Shown one piece after another: positions 42,910-52,920 of a stretch of DNA of 64,000 nucleotides (position 1 is its first letter; each line of letters begins with the position of its first letter). Source of the stretch: Flavobacterium wongokense (GTDB lineage: Bacteria > Bacteroidota > Bacteroidia > Flavobacteriales > Flavobacteriaceae); the NCBI RefSeq assembly GCF_021608265.1, contig NZ_JAKIHP010000005.1, forward strand, positions 62,001 to 126,000, in the 5' to 3' direction. Below the pieces are notes generated by a model. It made no database searches. It was given only the letters and a program-made list of their open reading frames with translations, and was not told the DNA's origin. The position numbers and the translations under genes are program-made.

Positions 42910-45216
42910 TCACTCCTTTATTATCTTTATTGTTTTACTGCCATTTTTGGTAGCTGCTTTTACAAAATATACACCGCTGCTCAATGTCGACAAATCTATT
43001 TTTTGGATTGGGGTCTCTGATTTTTCTGAAAATACAATTTGTCCACTAATCGTATAGACAGAAACTGAGATTATTGAATCCATCGCCGTTAGATTTAAAA
43101 TATCCCTGACAGGATTTGGGAAAACACTTACATGCGCCATGCCAGGATTACTGGTTCCTAAACTGTCGGGCAATTGAACACGGAAAGTAAAAAGTTCACC
43201 CCATTCACTGGCATCAAAATCAACGCCCCATCCTACAATATACCTACCATTTTCCGACATCGAATTCGGAATGAAAATCAATTTATTCCCCAAATCCGTT
43301 GCCAATGCATTCTCTACGTAAGCATTAAATTCCTGAAGTCCACCGGTTGGTGTCCATATAAAAGGAACAGTAGGATCAAAGGGACCAATGTCAAACCATC
43401 CGATGACCATAGTTCCGTCATGATTTATCGAAGCCACATAACCTGTGCCATTTCCTCCTGTCAGGCTGCCCAAATTAATGACTCCAGTGCTCTGGCTCCA
43501 TATCCAAGGCTCATTATTATTTGCATAATCCCCGATACCGCCAATCCAGTTACCATCACTGGAAACAGCGCTACATTCCCCTAATTGATTGTATTCGTCC
43601 GTAGCACTTCCATTGGGATTGATTAATAAGAACTCATTTGGAAAATATCCTCCAGCTGGATTTTTTCTCCATACTGCCGATTTCCATGGACCATTAAGGT
43701 CCTGCCATCCTACAACCACATTTCCGTCATGGCTGACAGCATTAGCCCTTGTACTCCTGTTTGTGCTATCATAAAGACTCCCAAGATCCATAAATCCTTC
43801 AGCTGCTGACCATGCCACAGAATGACCGAATAGGGTTGTCCCGTTACCAACCGCAGGATTTGCCCAGGAAAGGCCAACCAGCGTATTTCCATCCCCAGAG
43901 ATATCAAAACCACCACTTACATTGCCATCTACGTTAATGCCCAGGCTGCCTAAATTTGTCCATTGGTTATTGGTAATATCGTAGCGGGCCATTTCGGTTC
44001 TTGTGCTATTTGGAATCAATGATTTTTTATAAAAATTCCCCTGAGAACCACAAACATGGATATCAGTACCCGTAACCGCAATGTCATATAAGGCGGGTTC
44101 AGCATTGAACAATGTTTCATTTGCCCAGTTCCAGGTTGTGCCACCATCGTTAGATTCAAATATTAAATCTGGTGTTCCAACAAGTATAAGATTGTTTGCT
44201 GTTGTCCAGGCAACGTCTCTCCAAATCATCCCTTCAGTCATTGGAGATATACTTGATTGTGTCCAGGTTTCGCCACCATCAATGGTTTTAAGGATATAAG
44301 TTTCACACGTTACTATTGCCGTCATTTCATCATAAAAATTAATCCCCACCAATAAATTGGCCGGATTGTTATAAATCGTTGTCCAGCTCAAGCCTAAATC
44401 AGTTGATTTTTGAATAGTACCACCATTAGTAATTAAAAAATAAACACCTCCTATATGCGTTATCTTATAAGGGATTCCTTCAAGTCCTGTTGCGGTTGTC
44501 CAGGTATCACCCCCATCATTCGTTATATAAAGAGCGGGGCTGTCGTCCAATTGAGCTCCAACAATTCCGTTGCTTTCATCCATAAAATCAATACTGGTGT
44601 AGATGTAAACAGAATCACTACCTCCTGGAGTTAACGCTGTCCATGACATTCCCGAATTGATCGTTTTGGCGCAATATTGATTCCAGCCACAAACATAGCC
44701 TGTAGAAAAATTGACAAAGCTCATCGATTCAATGCCTCTGTGAGAGTTGTCTGTCCAAACAGGAGTCCAGGTTTCACCACCGTTTATGGTCCTCAATACA
44801 ATGCCGTTCCCATTAGACGTGTATTGTTGACCAGCAGCAAAACCAACCCTATCCTGGTTGTCCGGAAAAGCAATGCTTCTGTAAATGTACTGATTCGACG
44901 CCAATACATTCCTTTGCCATTCCATTGATAAAGGAGTAACAATATTATTGGTCCCTGAAAGCAAATTACCATTTGAGGAAAATTCGGCACTACCACCGAT
45001 ACCGAATCCAGGGGCTGCACCACCTATCTGTTGTACAGTATTTGTTTCAGGGAACCATAATGAGTAAGGACCAGCCTGAGCTTCATAACCGGATACCGTT
45101 CCCTGATTGGAAACACCACAGGTTTCATAAAAAGTGTCCTTAATTAAAAATTGGGCAAATAAATTATTGGCAAAAAGAAAGCATGCCAATAGCATCATAG
45201 AAGTAGTTTTTTTCAT
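42910..45216 (-). CDS. Secreted Ycf48/BNR and HAF-repeat protein with T9SS tail
   Basis: 768 residues from MKKTTSMM (a start three codons earlier, at 45225, is equally open). Signal peptide at about 1-22. The middle is a beta-propeller of BNR/Ycf48-like repeats (for example GETWTPVWTDNSHRGIESMSFVN, GGDTWTTATGLEGIPYKIT, GGETWTQSSISPM). The later part has HAF-type repeats (MDLGSLYDSTNRSTRANAVSHDGNVVVGW, INLGSLTGGNGTGYVASINHDGTMVIGW). The C-terminal Por tail (VFPNPVRDILNLT...GSKTIKIIKE) predicts type IX export. Function unknown, possibly glycan-binding or adhesive. A terminator lies 26 bases past its stop. Confidence 0.87.
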   Translation of the reverse strand: MKKTTSMMLLACFLFANNLFAQFLIKDTFYETCGVSNQGTVSGYEAQAGPYSLWFPETNTVQQIGGAAPGFGIGGSAEFSSNGNLLSGTNNIVTPLSMEWQRNVLASNQYIYRSIAFPDNQDRVGFAAGQQYTSNGNGIVLRTINGGETWTPVWTDNSHRGIESMSFVNFSTGYVCGWNQYCAKTINSGMSWTALTPGGSDSVYIYTSIDFMDESNGIVGAQLDDSPALYITNDGGDTWTTATGLEGIPYKITHIGGVYFLITNGGTIQKSTDLGLSWTTIYNNPANLLVGINFYDEMTAIVTCETYILKTIDGGETWTQSSISPMTEGMIWRDVAWTTANNLILVGTPDLIFESNDGGTTWNWANETLFNAEPALYDIAVTGTDIHVCGSQGNFYKKSLIPNSTRTEMARYDITNNQWTNLGSLGINVDGNVSGGFDISGDGNTLVGLSWANPAVGNGTTLFGHSVAWSAAEGFMDLGSLYDSTNRSTRANAVSHDGNVVVGWQDLNGPWKSAVWRKNPAGGYFPNEFLLINPNGSATDEYNQLGECSAVSSDGNWIGGIGDYANNNEPWIWSQSTGVINLGSLTGGNGTGYVASINHDGTMVIGWFDIGPFDPTVPFIWTPTGGLQEFNAYVENALATDLGNKLIFIPNSMSENGRYIVGWGVDFDASEWGELFTFRVQLPDSLGTSNPGMAHVSVFPNPVRDILNLTAMDSIISVSVYTISGQIVFSEKSETPIQKIDLSTLSSGVYFVKAATKNGSKTIKIIKE

Positions 45217-45370
45217 AGTTGTCATAGATTTAGTAAACTTATGAGACAAACTTATCTCAAATGACACTATGAAAAAAGACAAAGACTTTTCAAATTCACG
45301 AAATTCGATACAGCAAAACAACAATTAAACAATTGAAAAACAAATACTTATGGCATTTAAAAAAATACTA

Positions 45371-46513
45371 TTATGGATTTCTATTTTCGAGTTCTTTTCT
45401 TTCTATTTCCAGTTTTTTGAGTTTAAAATGAAGAGTCCTTGTTTCAAAAAACAGGAATAACAGGAGTAATATAAGCAGTATTATAAATGCTATTTTGTAG
45501 CAAATTGTCTTTGTTTTTATTTGGCCTGTTGCTGTTTCACCATTCTTTTTAATCTGGAAAAGCAGCTTATTGATGGATTGGCTCTCGGTCGCATTGATTG
45601 TTTTGATGGTTTGCTGGCATTTTGTAGCATATAAATGGTGTTTTTCACTATTATTTTGTGCCAGGTAATTATCAGATAATCCCTGATAAATGCCTTGATT
45701 TAAAATCAGGTCATTGCTATCGGTGGATGTTTTTAAGGCTTGCGTTAGTTGGTTAATGGACTCATCGTAATTGCCTTCAAGCGTATTGACTTCACCCAGG
45801 CCTTTATATCCGTAAGCCACCAAGGTTTTGGCATCAATTATCTTACCATATCTTATGGCCTGTGTGTAACAGATTTTGGCTGAATCCAACTGATTGGAAT
45901 TCGTAAAACAATTAGCTTTATTACTGCATATCACGCTCAAATTAGCATTTATTAAAGGATCATCGAGTGACTTCTTATAATAATAAAGCGCCTTGTTAAA
46001 GTAATCATTGGCAATATCACAACTCATCTGTTCACGGTAAATGAATGCCCTTGATGCATAGTTGAATCCAAGTAATTTATCAAATGATTTGGTTTGCCTG
46101 GATTTGGTTGCTATCTGCAATCCTTTATCAAGATAAATCAATGCCTTGTCGTATAATTTTAACTGCTGGTACTGCAGCCCAATTCGATTGTAAATCCTGG
46201 CCTTAAAAAAGTCATCTTCCACTTTAGGCAATAATCTTAATGCCTTGGTAGCGTAATACAAGGATTTTGTATAATTCCTTTTGGAAGAATAAGCCGTAGA
46301 AATCAGTATTGAAAACTGTATTTTGTTTTCTGTTGTAATATTGTCAGATTCGATGATTCTTTCTGCCTGAGCAATGACTTTGTCGGGGTTCTTGTATAAA
46401 TCGTAATTAATGACTTTCAAAAGGCTGTCAATTTCCTTCTGTCCATACATTGAGGTACAGCAACATGCTAACATTAAAACCAAGAAGCGAATATGCAATT
46501 TTTTACTTTTCAT
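45371..46513 (-). CDS. TPR-repeat protein with one C-terminal membrane segment
   Basis: 380 residues. Signal peptide (LVLMLACCCTSMYGQ), then about six TPR units (for example TKSLYYATKALRLL, FFKARIYNRIGLQYQQLKLYDKALIYLDKGL, ANLSVICSNKANCFTNSNQLDSAKICYTQAIRYG) and a hydrophobic segment CYKIAFIILLILLLLFLFF (about 336-355), ending in a short coiled-coil-like basic tail (RTLHFKLKKLEIERKELENRNP). This is the sensor part of a TPR-TM histidine kinase or AraC regulator without any output domain. It is next to, and 6 bases downstream of, a full TPR/AraC regulator gene on the same strand, so it may work with it. Confidence 0.8.
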   Translation of the reverse strand: MKSKKLHIRFLVLMLACCCTSMYGQKEIDSLLKVINYDLYKNPDKVIAQAERIIESDNITTENKIQFSILISTAYSSKRNYTKSLYYATKALRLLPKVEDDFFKARIYNRIGLQYQQLKLYDKALIYLDKGLQIATKSRQTKSFDKLLGFNYASRAFIYREQMSCDIANDYFNKALYYYKKSLDDPLINANLSVICSNKANCFTNSNQLDSAKICYTQAIRYGKIIDAKTLVAYGYKGLGEVNTLEGNYDESINQLTQALKTSTDSNDLILNQGIYQGLSDNYLAQNNSEKHHLYATKCQQTIKTINATESQSINKLLFQIKKNGETATGQIKTKTICYKIAFIILLILLLLFLFFETRTLHFKLKKLEIERKELENRNP

Positions 46514-46519
46514 ACTGGT

Positions 46520-48061
46520 TTAATTTAGGCTAAAAACATTGTTCTCCTCTATTTTGTCCTGAGTCAGGAACTGGATAAAAACATTAGGTGTAATCCCGGT
46601 AATGTTCTTAAATACTGTCGAAAAACTACTGTGCGTAGAAAAACCGCATTCTTCTGCCAAATAACTGACTTTATAAGAAAGATAAATTGGGTCGGTTTTG
46701 AGTTTGTTAACGATATAGTGAATTCGCAACTCATTAATATAGACATTGAAATTCTTCTCTTTGTACTGATTGATAACCTCCGAAAGATATTTAGTATTGG
46801 TATCAAACTGCGAAGCCAACTGCGCCAACGATATATCCTTGCTTAAGTATTTATTGCCGGTTTCAAATTTGGCCAACTTACTCAACAATAATTCATCGGT
46901 TTCCTTGGGTCTCTGATTGCTTTTCAGAATAAGTTTTTCAGGTGCATCAGGCTTAATTTCTGTAGCCTTGATTAGTTTGAGGTAATTGACTATATTAGAA
47001 GTGTAATTAATACGTGTTTGGTATTGCCATCTGATAAAAAGCCATACAAATGCGACAATAACTACAGCAATTCCTAAAACCCAAAGAAGGCGGTTTTCAT
47101 GTTCCTGGACTAATGTTACATTTTCAGATTCCTCATTCTGCAGTTTGTCAAAAGCAGCATTGACAGCCAACGTTTTTTCGGTGTTTAATAAGTTGTTTGC
47201 TACCGAAGCCTTTAGGCTAAACTCACGATACTTTTCCTTGTCTTTTAACGCCAGGTAATTTTTGGCCCACTTTTCGTAAATCGCTGCATCAAAGTAAGGA
47301 TTTTTGAATATTGTGGCTCTTTCAAATGCTGCTTTTAGTGCCTTTACAGCATTCTGATAATTCCCAGTTTTAAAATCACAATCACTGTAATGAAGATCGG
47401 CAATCATTTCCCAATAAATATTTTTTGCATTATTTGTAATGTCCCGGCTAAAATAGAACGCCGCGGAATCTACTTTTTCGTTTTCAAGATATTTTTCAGC
47501 TAATTGGGTGGTTATAGTGCCTTTTGCCAAAGACGCATAATCGTTGATTTGATTTGGATTGGTTTCTTTTAGTAAACGGAGGTAGGTGTCAATACCTGTA
47601 TAGGATTTTGCATATAAGAGTTCGTAGTTTTTTATTTTCTTCTCCCATTTAATATCGCCATTTGCCATTTTTTTTGCAATGGCAATGTATTCCGACGATG
47701 CTTCATATAGGTCTAAAAAACTAAAAATTTCTGCTGCCTGGAGTAAGGTCTCAATTTTAATGCTTTTGTCGTCAATTTGCGATAACTGTTTCACAGCTAA
47801 CATAACATTATCTACAGCCAAGGCATACTTTCCTGTAACGAAATAATAATTGGCCAATAACGAATTGCATTGAACAAGCACCTTATTCGAATAATCATAA
47901 TTGTGAAGAATGTATTCTGTTATTTTTAGGCTTTGACCCGGATTGATATACAATTCAATTTTCGCTTTTTGTATCAGCGTACTTGTCTCTTCTCCTTTTT
48001 GCGAAAACAAAAAAGATGTCCCAATTAGAAAAGTTGCCATACAGACTAAAAACTTGCGCAT
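46520..48061 (-). CDS. TPR-sensor AraC-family regulator
   Basis: 513 residues. N-terminal signal-like helix (KFLVCMATFLIGTSFLFSQ), extracytoplasmic TPR units (about 30-310), a transmembrane helix ENRLLWVLGIAVVIVAFVWLFIRW (about 322-344) and a C-terminal AraC-type helix-turn-helix (ISLAQLASQFDTNTKYLSEVINQY ... VSYLAEECGFSTHSSFSTVFKNITGITPNVFIQ, about 411-500). This one-component design senses outside and acts on DNA while in the membrane; targets unknown. ATG at 48061 is preferred over an upstream in-frame ATG at 48103. The CheY-like gene lies divergent. Confidence 0.88.
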   Translation of the reverse strand: MRKFLVCMATFLIGTSFLFSQKGEETSTLIQKAKIELYINPGQSLKITEYILHNYDYSNKVLVQCNSLLANYYFVTGKYALAVDNVMLAVKQLSQIDDKSIKIETLLQAAEIFSFLDLYEASSEYIAIAKKMANGDIKWEKKIKNYELLYAKSYTGIDTYLRLLKETNPNQINDYASLAKGTITTQLAEKYLENEKVDSAAFYFSRDITNNAKNIYWEMIADLHYSDCDFKTGNYQNAVKALKAAFERATIFKNPYFDAAIYEKWAKNYLALKDKEKYREFSLKASVANNLLNTEKTLAVNAAFDKLQNEESENVTLVQEHENRLLWVLGIAVVIVAFVWLFIRWQYQTRINYTSNIVNYLKLIKATEIKPDAPEKLILKSNQRPKETDELLLSKLAKFETGNKYLSKDISLAQLASQFDTNTKYLSEVINQYKEKNFNVYINELRIHYIVNKLKTDPIYLSYKVSYLAEECGFSTHSSFSTVFKNITGITPNVFIQFLTQDKIEENNVFSLN

Positions 48062-48080
48062 AAGTTGAGTGGTTGTATAA

Positions 48081-48103
48081 CAAAAATAAATTATTTCACC
48101 CAA
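48081..48103 (-). promoter_or_regulatory. Candidate promoter for the TPR/AraC gene
   Basis: Minus-strand TATTTTTG (48088-48081) with TTG at 48103-48101, start-to-start spacing 15, a little short. Confidence 0.4.
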
Positions 48104-48295
48104 TAAACGAGGCTCTCGCCACGCTTTTTTAACAGTTATTTATTTAAGTGAAAATAATTTTTAAATCACTAAAAAACAGTCGTTTATGCAATTTTTTTCA
48201 ATGCCAAATTTCACGAATTTCAAAAGACAATCATTATTATAATCGCAACATTTACAATAGCTTGCACCGAATTAAAACAACTAAACCAGAATGTT

Positions 48296-48727
48296 ATGGA
48301 ATATAATTATGCCTTTTTGCTGATTGAAGATAATGTAATTGACCAGATTATATCCAGCCATATTTTAAAAATGGCATTTTCATCCCCAAAAATAAGTATT
48401 GTCAACAATGGTAAAGAGGCAATTTATTGGTTAAAAGCAAATAGGGAAAAATTGAATAAACCGCTTATTATCCTGTCAGATATTACGATGCCGGTAATGG
48501 ATGGATTCCAGTTCCTTGCCAAATATGACAAACTTCCGGATGAAATTAAAAAAGGAACGCAAATCTTCATGCTTTCGTCAACACTTTGCATAAAGGAAAT
48601 TAAAAAAGGCAGGAACAATCCTTATGTCAAGGACGTGTTGTGCAAACCGCTGCCGATAGAAAATTTTCTTGGAATGATCCATCCTGAACACAAACATATA
48701 TCCACAAGTTCTGTTTTCCCTAATTAA
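48296..48727 (+). CDS. CheY-like response regulator
   Basis: 143 residues, receiver domain only. The acidic pocket is Glu11-Asp12, the phospho-acceptor is Asp62 in LSDITMPVMDGF, Ser94-Ser95-Thr96 holds the switch residue and Lys117 is the conserved lysine in CKPL. No output domain, so it acts by protein-protein contact. The longer C-terminal tail (MIHPEHKHISTSSVFPN) is unusual. No histidine kinase is adjacent; the divergent neighbour is the TPR/AraC regulator, so it may belong to that pathway. A terminator follows. Confidence 0.9.
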   Translation: MEYNYAFLLIEDNVIDQIISSHILKMAFSSPKISIVNNGKEAIYWLKANREKLNKPLIILSDITMPVMDGFQFLAKYDKLPDEIKKGTQIFMLSSTLCIKEIKKGRNNPYVKDVLCKPLPIENFLGMIHPEHKHISTSSVFPN

Positions 48728-48730
48728 TAA

Positions 48731-48759
48731 AAAAACGCCACTCAATAAGTGGCGTTTTT
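48731..48759. terminator. Rho-independent terminator, identical to the one at 42.9 kb
   Basis: AAAAACGCCACT / AGTGGCGTTTTT with loop CAATA. It terminates the response-regulator gene and, on the other strand, the reprolysin gene. Confidence 0.88.
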
Positions 48760-48778
48760 AATTCTACAAATCTTTACA

Positions 48779-51700
48779 CTATTCCTTTACAAAACGTTTT
48801 ACAACGATTTGACCATTCTTTTCAATTTCCAGCAAATACATATTGGTCGTCAATCCTGAAACAGAAATCTGCCCATTCTGAACGGTTCCTTTGGCAATTT
48901 GCTGCCCTAATGCATTCAGGATTCTATAGCTTGCATTTTCTGAATCTGAAATGTTCAGGTAATCTCCTTTAACAGGGTTAGGGTATAATTTGACATTGTT
49001 CATGTTAGCCGAAGCATCACTTGGACGGCTGTTCAATCCGCCACAAGTATCGGTTGCAAACGAATCCCATTCGCCAGCCAAATTGAAGGTTGTATTTGGA
49101 GATAAAACAGTAGTTTTTCTTCTCAAGGTAACGTCAATTGCAAAGTTGGCTGTTCCTCCGTCAAAAGTCCCGATGATATCAATCAAAACTCCGTTTTTAA
49201 ATAATCCAACAGCATCGTTACCATTAAAAGTCATCTCATTACCAGCTGTAGAAATATTGGCACTCGCCGAATTGTAACAAGCCAAAGCGATTGAGCTGTT
49301 TACCATGACAAATTTGGCTCCGTTATTCAATGTTCCCGAAAGTGTAATCCCTGTTGACCAAGCTCCTGCTCCATTGGTTTGTTTTTTAACCGTATAGATT
49401 GATAAACTCACCGCTGCACCGGTATTGTTTGCAATTTCCAGTGCTTTATTGTTTGATGAACCTTCAATATATTCAGAGAACATCAAATCGGTTGCATTAC
49501 TGGAATTTGCCAATGTTGTAACGTTGGCCGTATTACTATCTGCAGAAACATTTGAAGCTGCATCTTTTGCTCTTACTGTAAAAGTATAAGCTGTTGAAGC
49601 TGTCAATCCCGTTACTGCATAAGTTGTGGCAGTTGTGGTTGAACCAATCAATGAACCTCCTTGGTACACATCATAACCTGTTACAGCTACATTGTCTGTT
49701 GAGGCTGTCCATGACAAATTGGTGGTAGTCTGTGTCGTTCCCGAAGCGGTTAAACTTGTTGGAGCTGTTGGAGCTGTAGTGTCTGGTGGCGTAAGCGTAG
49801 TTACGTTAGCAGTATTACTCGCAGCTGAAATATTCCCAGCAGCATCTTTCGCTTTTACCGTAAAGGCATAAGCCGTTGATGCTGTCAATCCGGTTACAGC
49901 GTAAGTTGTAGCTGTAGTAGTTGAACCTATCAAAGAAGCTCCTTGGTAAACATCGTAACCCGTAACTGCTACATTATCAGTTGAAGCAGTCCATGATAAA
50001 TTGGTGGTCGTTTGTGTTGTCCCCGATGCCGTTAAACTTGTTGGAGCTGTTGGAGCCGTAGTATCAGCCACTGCAGCCTGAATGTTTACCGTGTAATCTT
50101 CAACCTGTCCGTAAGAGAACGCTTCGCAGGAAGTTGGTACTCCATTATATTTCATCGAAACCCTCATTCTGGTAGTTCCTAAAGTTGCCGTTGCCGGAAT
50201 CGTGATAGAACCTGAAACCGGAGTTGTAGTTGAAGCAGCGTTAGTCCAAACAGTTTCTCCGCTGTCAGTAAATACCCCATTTTGATTGTAGTCGATAAAA
50301 ACTGCATAACCTTCCGGGTAGGCAGTGCTGGTCCATGATGGAGTTACTGTGATTGTATAAGCACTTCCTCTTGTAGCATTTGTAGTTTGCGCCGTAAAAT
50401 TTTCATAACCTGTAGTTCCGGTTGAAGTATTATCAATAGTTCCAAAAACAACTCTTCCAATTTTCTCATCAGCTGTGCTGTTTCCTTGTGAAGAACAATA
50501 AGAAATCGGAGCTGCTGGTGTCGTTACATTGGCTGTATTGCTTGCAGCAGAAATGTTTCCGGCTGCATCTTTTGCTTTTACTGTAAAAGCGTAAGCTGTT
50601 GAACCCGACAATCCGGTTACAGCGTAAGTTGTAGCAGTTGTAGTCGAACCTAATAAAGTTGCCCCTTGATAAACATCATAACCCGTAACCGCAACATTAT
50701 CTGTAGAAGCTGTCCACGATAAGTTAGTAGAATTATATGTTGTGCCTGATGCTGTCAAACTTGTTGGTGCGCTTGGTGCAGTCGTATCAGAAGAACCTGC
50801 TGTAATCGTAAAATTCGCATTGGAAACATCAAAGAAAATATGATTGGTTCCTTTGACCATGATCCTGTTGGTTGTTCCCGGTGTATTCGGAATTGTTACT
50901 GCCTGCGTTCCATCATTTGGCGTAGCCGCCAATAAAGTTGTCCAGGTTGAACCCGCATTTGTTGAAATCAAAATATCAACATTGGCACAATTTACACCAT
51001 TAGCTGTTGTTCCGGCTACTGCCCAGGTAACGGTTTGTGTGCTTCCGCCTACATACGAAACAGCAGTATTTGGTGCGGTTACACTAAATGGCCCCGCAGT
51101 TCCATTAACTGAAATAACCGTATCGTCGCTATTATTTCCCGAACCACCGGCTCTGTTGTCCCGAACCGTCAATCTGAAATTTAAGGTTCTTGCTACAGAT
51201 GATAAGGCTTCAACCGTAATTTCGCTTCCAGCTGTAGTCGTTGCTCCTGTCAATACAGAAGACATTTTTGGAAAATAACGCGTTGGCGAAGTTGTTGGAG
51301 TGTAAGACCTATAATTTACTCCGGTAGTTTTAGTCGCGCTTGGCGCAGCTGCAGTACTTTGTGAGTTCATTTGTTCCCAGCAATAAGTCAATGTATCTCC
51401 ATTGGCATCTGTTCCGCTTCCGGTCAACATAAACGGAGTGCTTTTTGGGATAGTATAATCCAATCCTGCATTGGCAGTTGGAATAGAATTCCCTGTTGCT
51501 GTATTTGTCTGGCAGGTTGTTGTTTTAATAAAATTGGTTACCTGCTGAATGCTTACTGCATGGAAATAAGGATCGGAATGCGCCTGAATGTCCAAGTCCG
51601 TAATTCCTGCATACCCCATAATTGTTGACCCTGAACCTGGCTCCATTTGAACACCGGTTCCCTCATTGCTATGTGTAAAAGTATGGTTCGCTCCAAATTG

Positions 51701-52777
51701 GTGCCCCATTTCGTGCGCTACGTAATCAATGTCAAAATTATCACCTGATGGCACACCGTCATTTGGGGAGGTGTATCCGCTTCCTTTATAATTGGATGGC
51801 GTTGTAATTCCGTCTACAACTTCTGTAGACATATCATTGCTACAAACACAACCGATACAGCCTGCGTTTCCTCCGCCTCCTGTTGCTCCAAAAAGGTGTC
51901 CGATATCAAAATTGGCATTGCCAATCACAGAACTCAAGGTATTCATCAATTGCAGGTTCCAGTTGTCCAAACCTGAAGCTGGAGAATAAGGGTCTGTAGA
52001 AGCGCTGGTGTAAATTACTGCATCCGTATTGGAAATCAATACCATCCTGGTGGCAAAATCTTTTTCAAAAACACCATTCACACGAGTCATAGTGTTATTT
52101 ATTGCTGCCAAAGCCAAAGCTTTTGTTCCACCAAAATAAGCAGTATATTCACCAGTAACCGACATTGCTAAACGATAGGTTCTTAAGGTAGAATCATCCG
52201 CATTTGGACGTGCAAAGGCTGTATTTGCCAAATCCTGATGAGCCGTTTCAATAATTTTACATTCAAACCTGTTTAATGATGCAGCCTTATCTGCTTTTCG
52301 ATATACAGTATAAGTACTTAAGTTTGTAGTGTAGGGTTCAATGAACTCGGCACTTTGGTCTGCTCTGACCACCATCGTCTGCAAGCCCAGTGGTGACAAA
52401 CTAAAATATATTGTCGAAGTTGGATTTTCAACTCCCTGTCCGATATAGGATTTGATTTCCGGATAACGCGCAGCTAATGCCGGATCCATGTTTGAGGATT
52501 CCTGAATGCGGTAACTTTCCATTTGCCCATCAGCATTTGGGAAAGCTACAACCACATTTGATTTTCCCGAAGAAAACCTTTTAGGCGCATTGCTTAAAGA
52601 CTGCCGCAATGCGTTTGTGTCTAATGCAAATAAATTGGGATTTCGAATTGATTGCTTGTTAGCGACCACCACATCATTGGCTTTTTCGGTGGTTCTGGTC
52701 CAAGCTGTTCTTCCGTTTTGGGCAAAGGAAAAACCTGAGATTGCCAAGGCAGCAATCAGGAGTAATTTGTTTTTCAT
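48779..52777 (-). CDS. Secreted reprolysin-like metalloprotease with FN3, GEVED, lamin-tail and T9SS domains
   Basis: 1332 residues. Signal peptide at 1-19, a propeptide (about 20-185) and an M12B reprolysin-type catalytic domain with HEMGHQFGANH (His355, Glu356, His359, His365) and a Met-turn in IMGYAG. Later come an Ig-like region, three fibronectin type III domains of nearly identical sequence (TSLTASGTT...LSWTASTDNVAVTGYDVYQG), with a GEVED-like module (ending YGQVEDYTVNI) inserted between the first and the second, a lamin-tail-like domain (LMFSEYIEGSSNNKALEI) and a Por tail (LYPNPVKGDYLNIS...VVKRFVKE). Exported by type IX secretion; probably degrades extracellular protein or polymer. Substrate unknown. 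Confidence 0.9.
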   Translation of the reverse strand: MKNKLLLIAALAISGFSFAQNGRTAWTRTTEKANDVVVANKQSIRNPNLFALDTNALRQSLSNAPKRFSSGKSNVVVAFPNADGQMESYRIQESSNMDPALAARYPEIKSYIGQGVENPTSTIYFSLSPLGLQTMVVRADQSAEFIEPYTTNLSTYTVYRKADKAASLNRFECKIIETAHQDLANTAFARPNADDSTLRTYRLAMSVTGEYTAYFGGTKALALAAINNTMTRVNGVFEKDFATRMVLISNTDAVIYTSASTDPYSPASGLDNWNLQLMNTLSSVIGNANFDIGHLFGATGGGGNAGCIGCVCSNDMSTEVVDGITTPSNYKGSGYTSPNDGVPSGDNFDIDYVAHEMGHQFGANHTFTHSNEGTGVQMEPGSGSTIMGYAGITDLDIQAHSDPYFHAVSIQQVTNFIKTTTCQTNTATGNSIPTANAGLDYTIPKSTPFMLTGSGTDANGDTLTYCWEQMNSQSTAAAPSATKTTGVNYRSYTPTTSPTRYFPKMSSVLTGATTTAGSEITVEALSSVARTLNFRLTVRDNRAGGSGNNSDDTVISVNGTAGPFSVTAPNTAVSYVGGSTQTVTWAVAGTTANGVNCANVDILISTNAGSTWTTLLAATPNDGTQAVTIPNTPGTTNRIMVKGTNHIFFDVSNANFTITAGSSDTTAPSAPTSLTASGTTYNSTNLSWTASTDNVAVTGYDVYQGATLLGSTTTATTYAVTGLSGSTAYAFTVKAKDAAGNISAASNTANVTTPAAPISYCSSQGNSTADEKIGRVVFGTIDNTSTGTTGYENFTAQTTNATRGSAYTITVTPSWTSTAYPEGYAVFIDYNQNGVFTDSGETVWTNAASTTTPVSGSITIPATATLGTTRMRVSMKYNGVPTSCEAFSYGQVEDYTVNIQAAVADTTAPTAPTSLTASGTTQTTTNLSWTASTDNVAVTGYDVYQGASLIGSTTTATTYAVTGLTASTAYAFTVKAKDAAGNISAASNTANVTTLTPPDTTAPTAPTSLTASGTTQTTTNLSWTASTDNVAVTGYDVYQGGSLIGSTTTATTYAVTGLTASTAYTFTVRAKDAASNVSADSNTANVTTLANSSNATDLMFSEYIEGSSNNKALEIANNTGAAVSLSIYTVKKQTNGAGAWSTGITLSGTLNNGAKFVMVNSSIALACYNSASANISTAGNEMTFNGNDAVGLFKNGVLIDIIGTFDGGTANFAIDVTLRRKTTVLSPNTTFNLAGEWDSFATDTCGGLNSRPSDASANMNNVKLYPNPVKGDYLNISDSENASYRILNALGQQIAKGTVQNGQISVSGLTTNMYLLEIEKNGQIVVKRFVKE

Positions 52778-52804
52778 AAATTTGGTTGGTTAATTATTAG
52801 ACGC

Positions 52805-52812
52805 CAAATATA
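52805..52812 (-). promoter_or_regulatory. TAnnTTTG promoter box for the reprolysin gene
   Basis: Minus-strand TATATTTG with a leader of about 22 bases. No clear -33 element. Confidence 0.45.
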
Positions 52813-52920
52813 TTAATTTCCCATTACCGTTGACAGAATGTTGATAATACTTTAATTTATTAACAATTTCATTATAATAAATTAAACATATAACCTAAAA
52901 TACGAAGTTATAACCCACAA

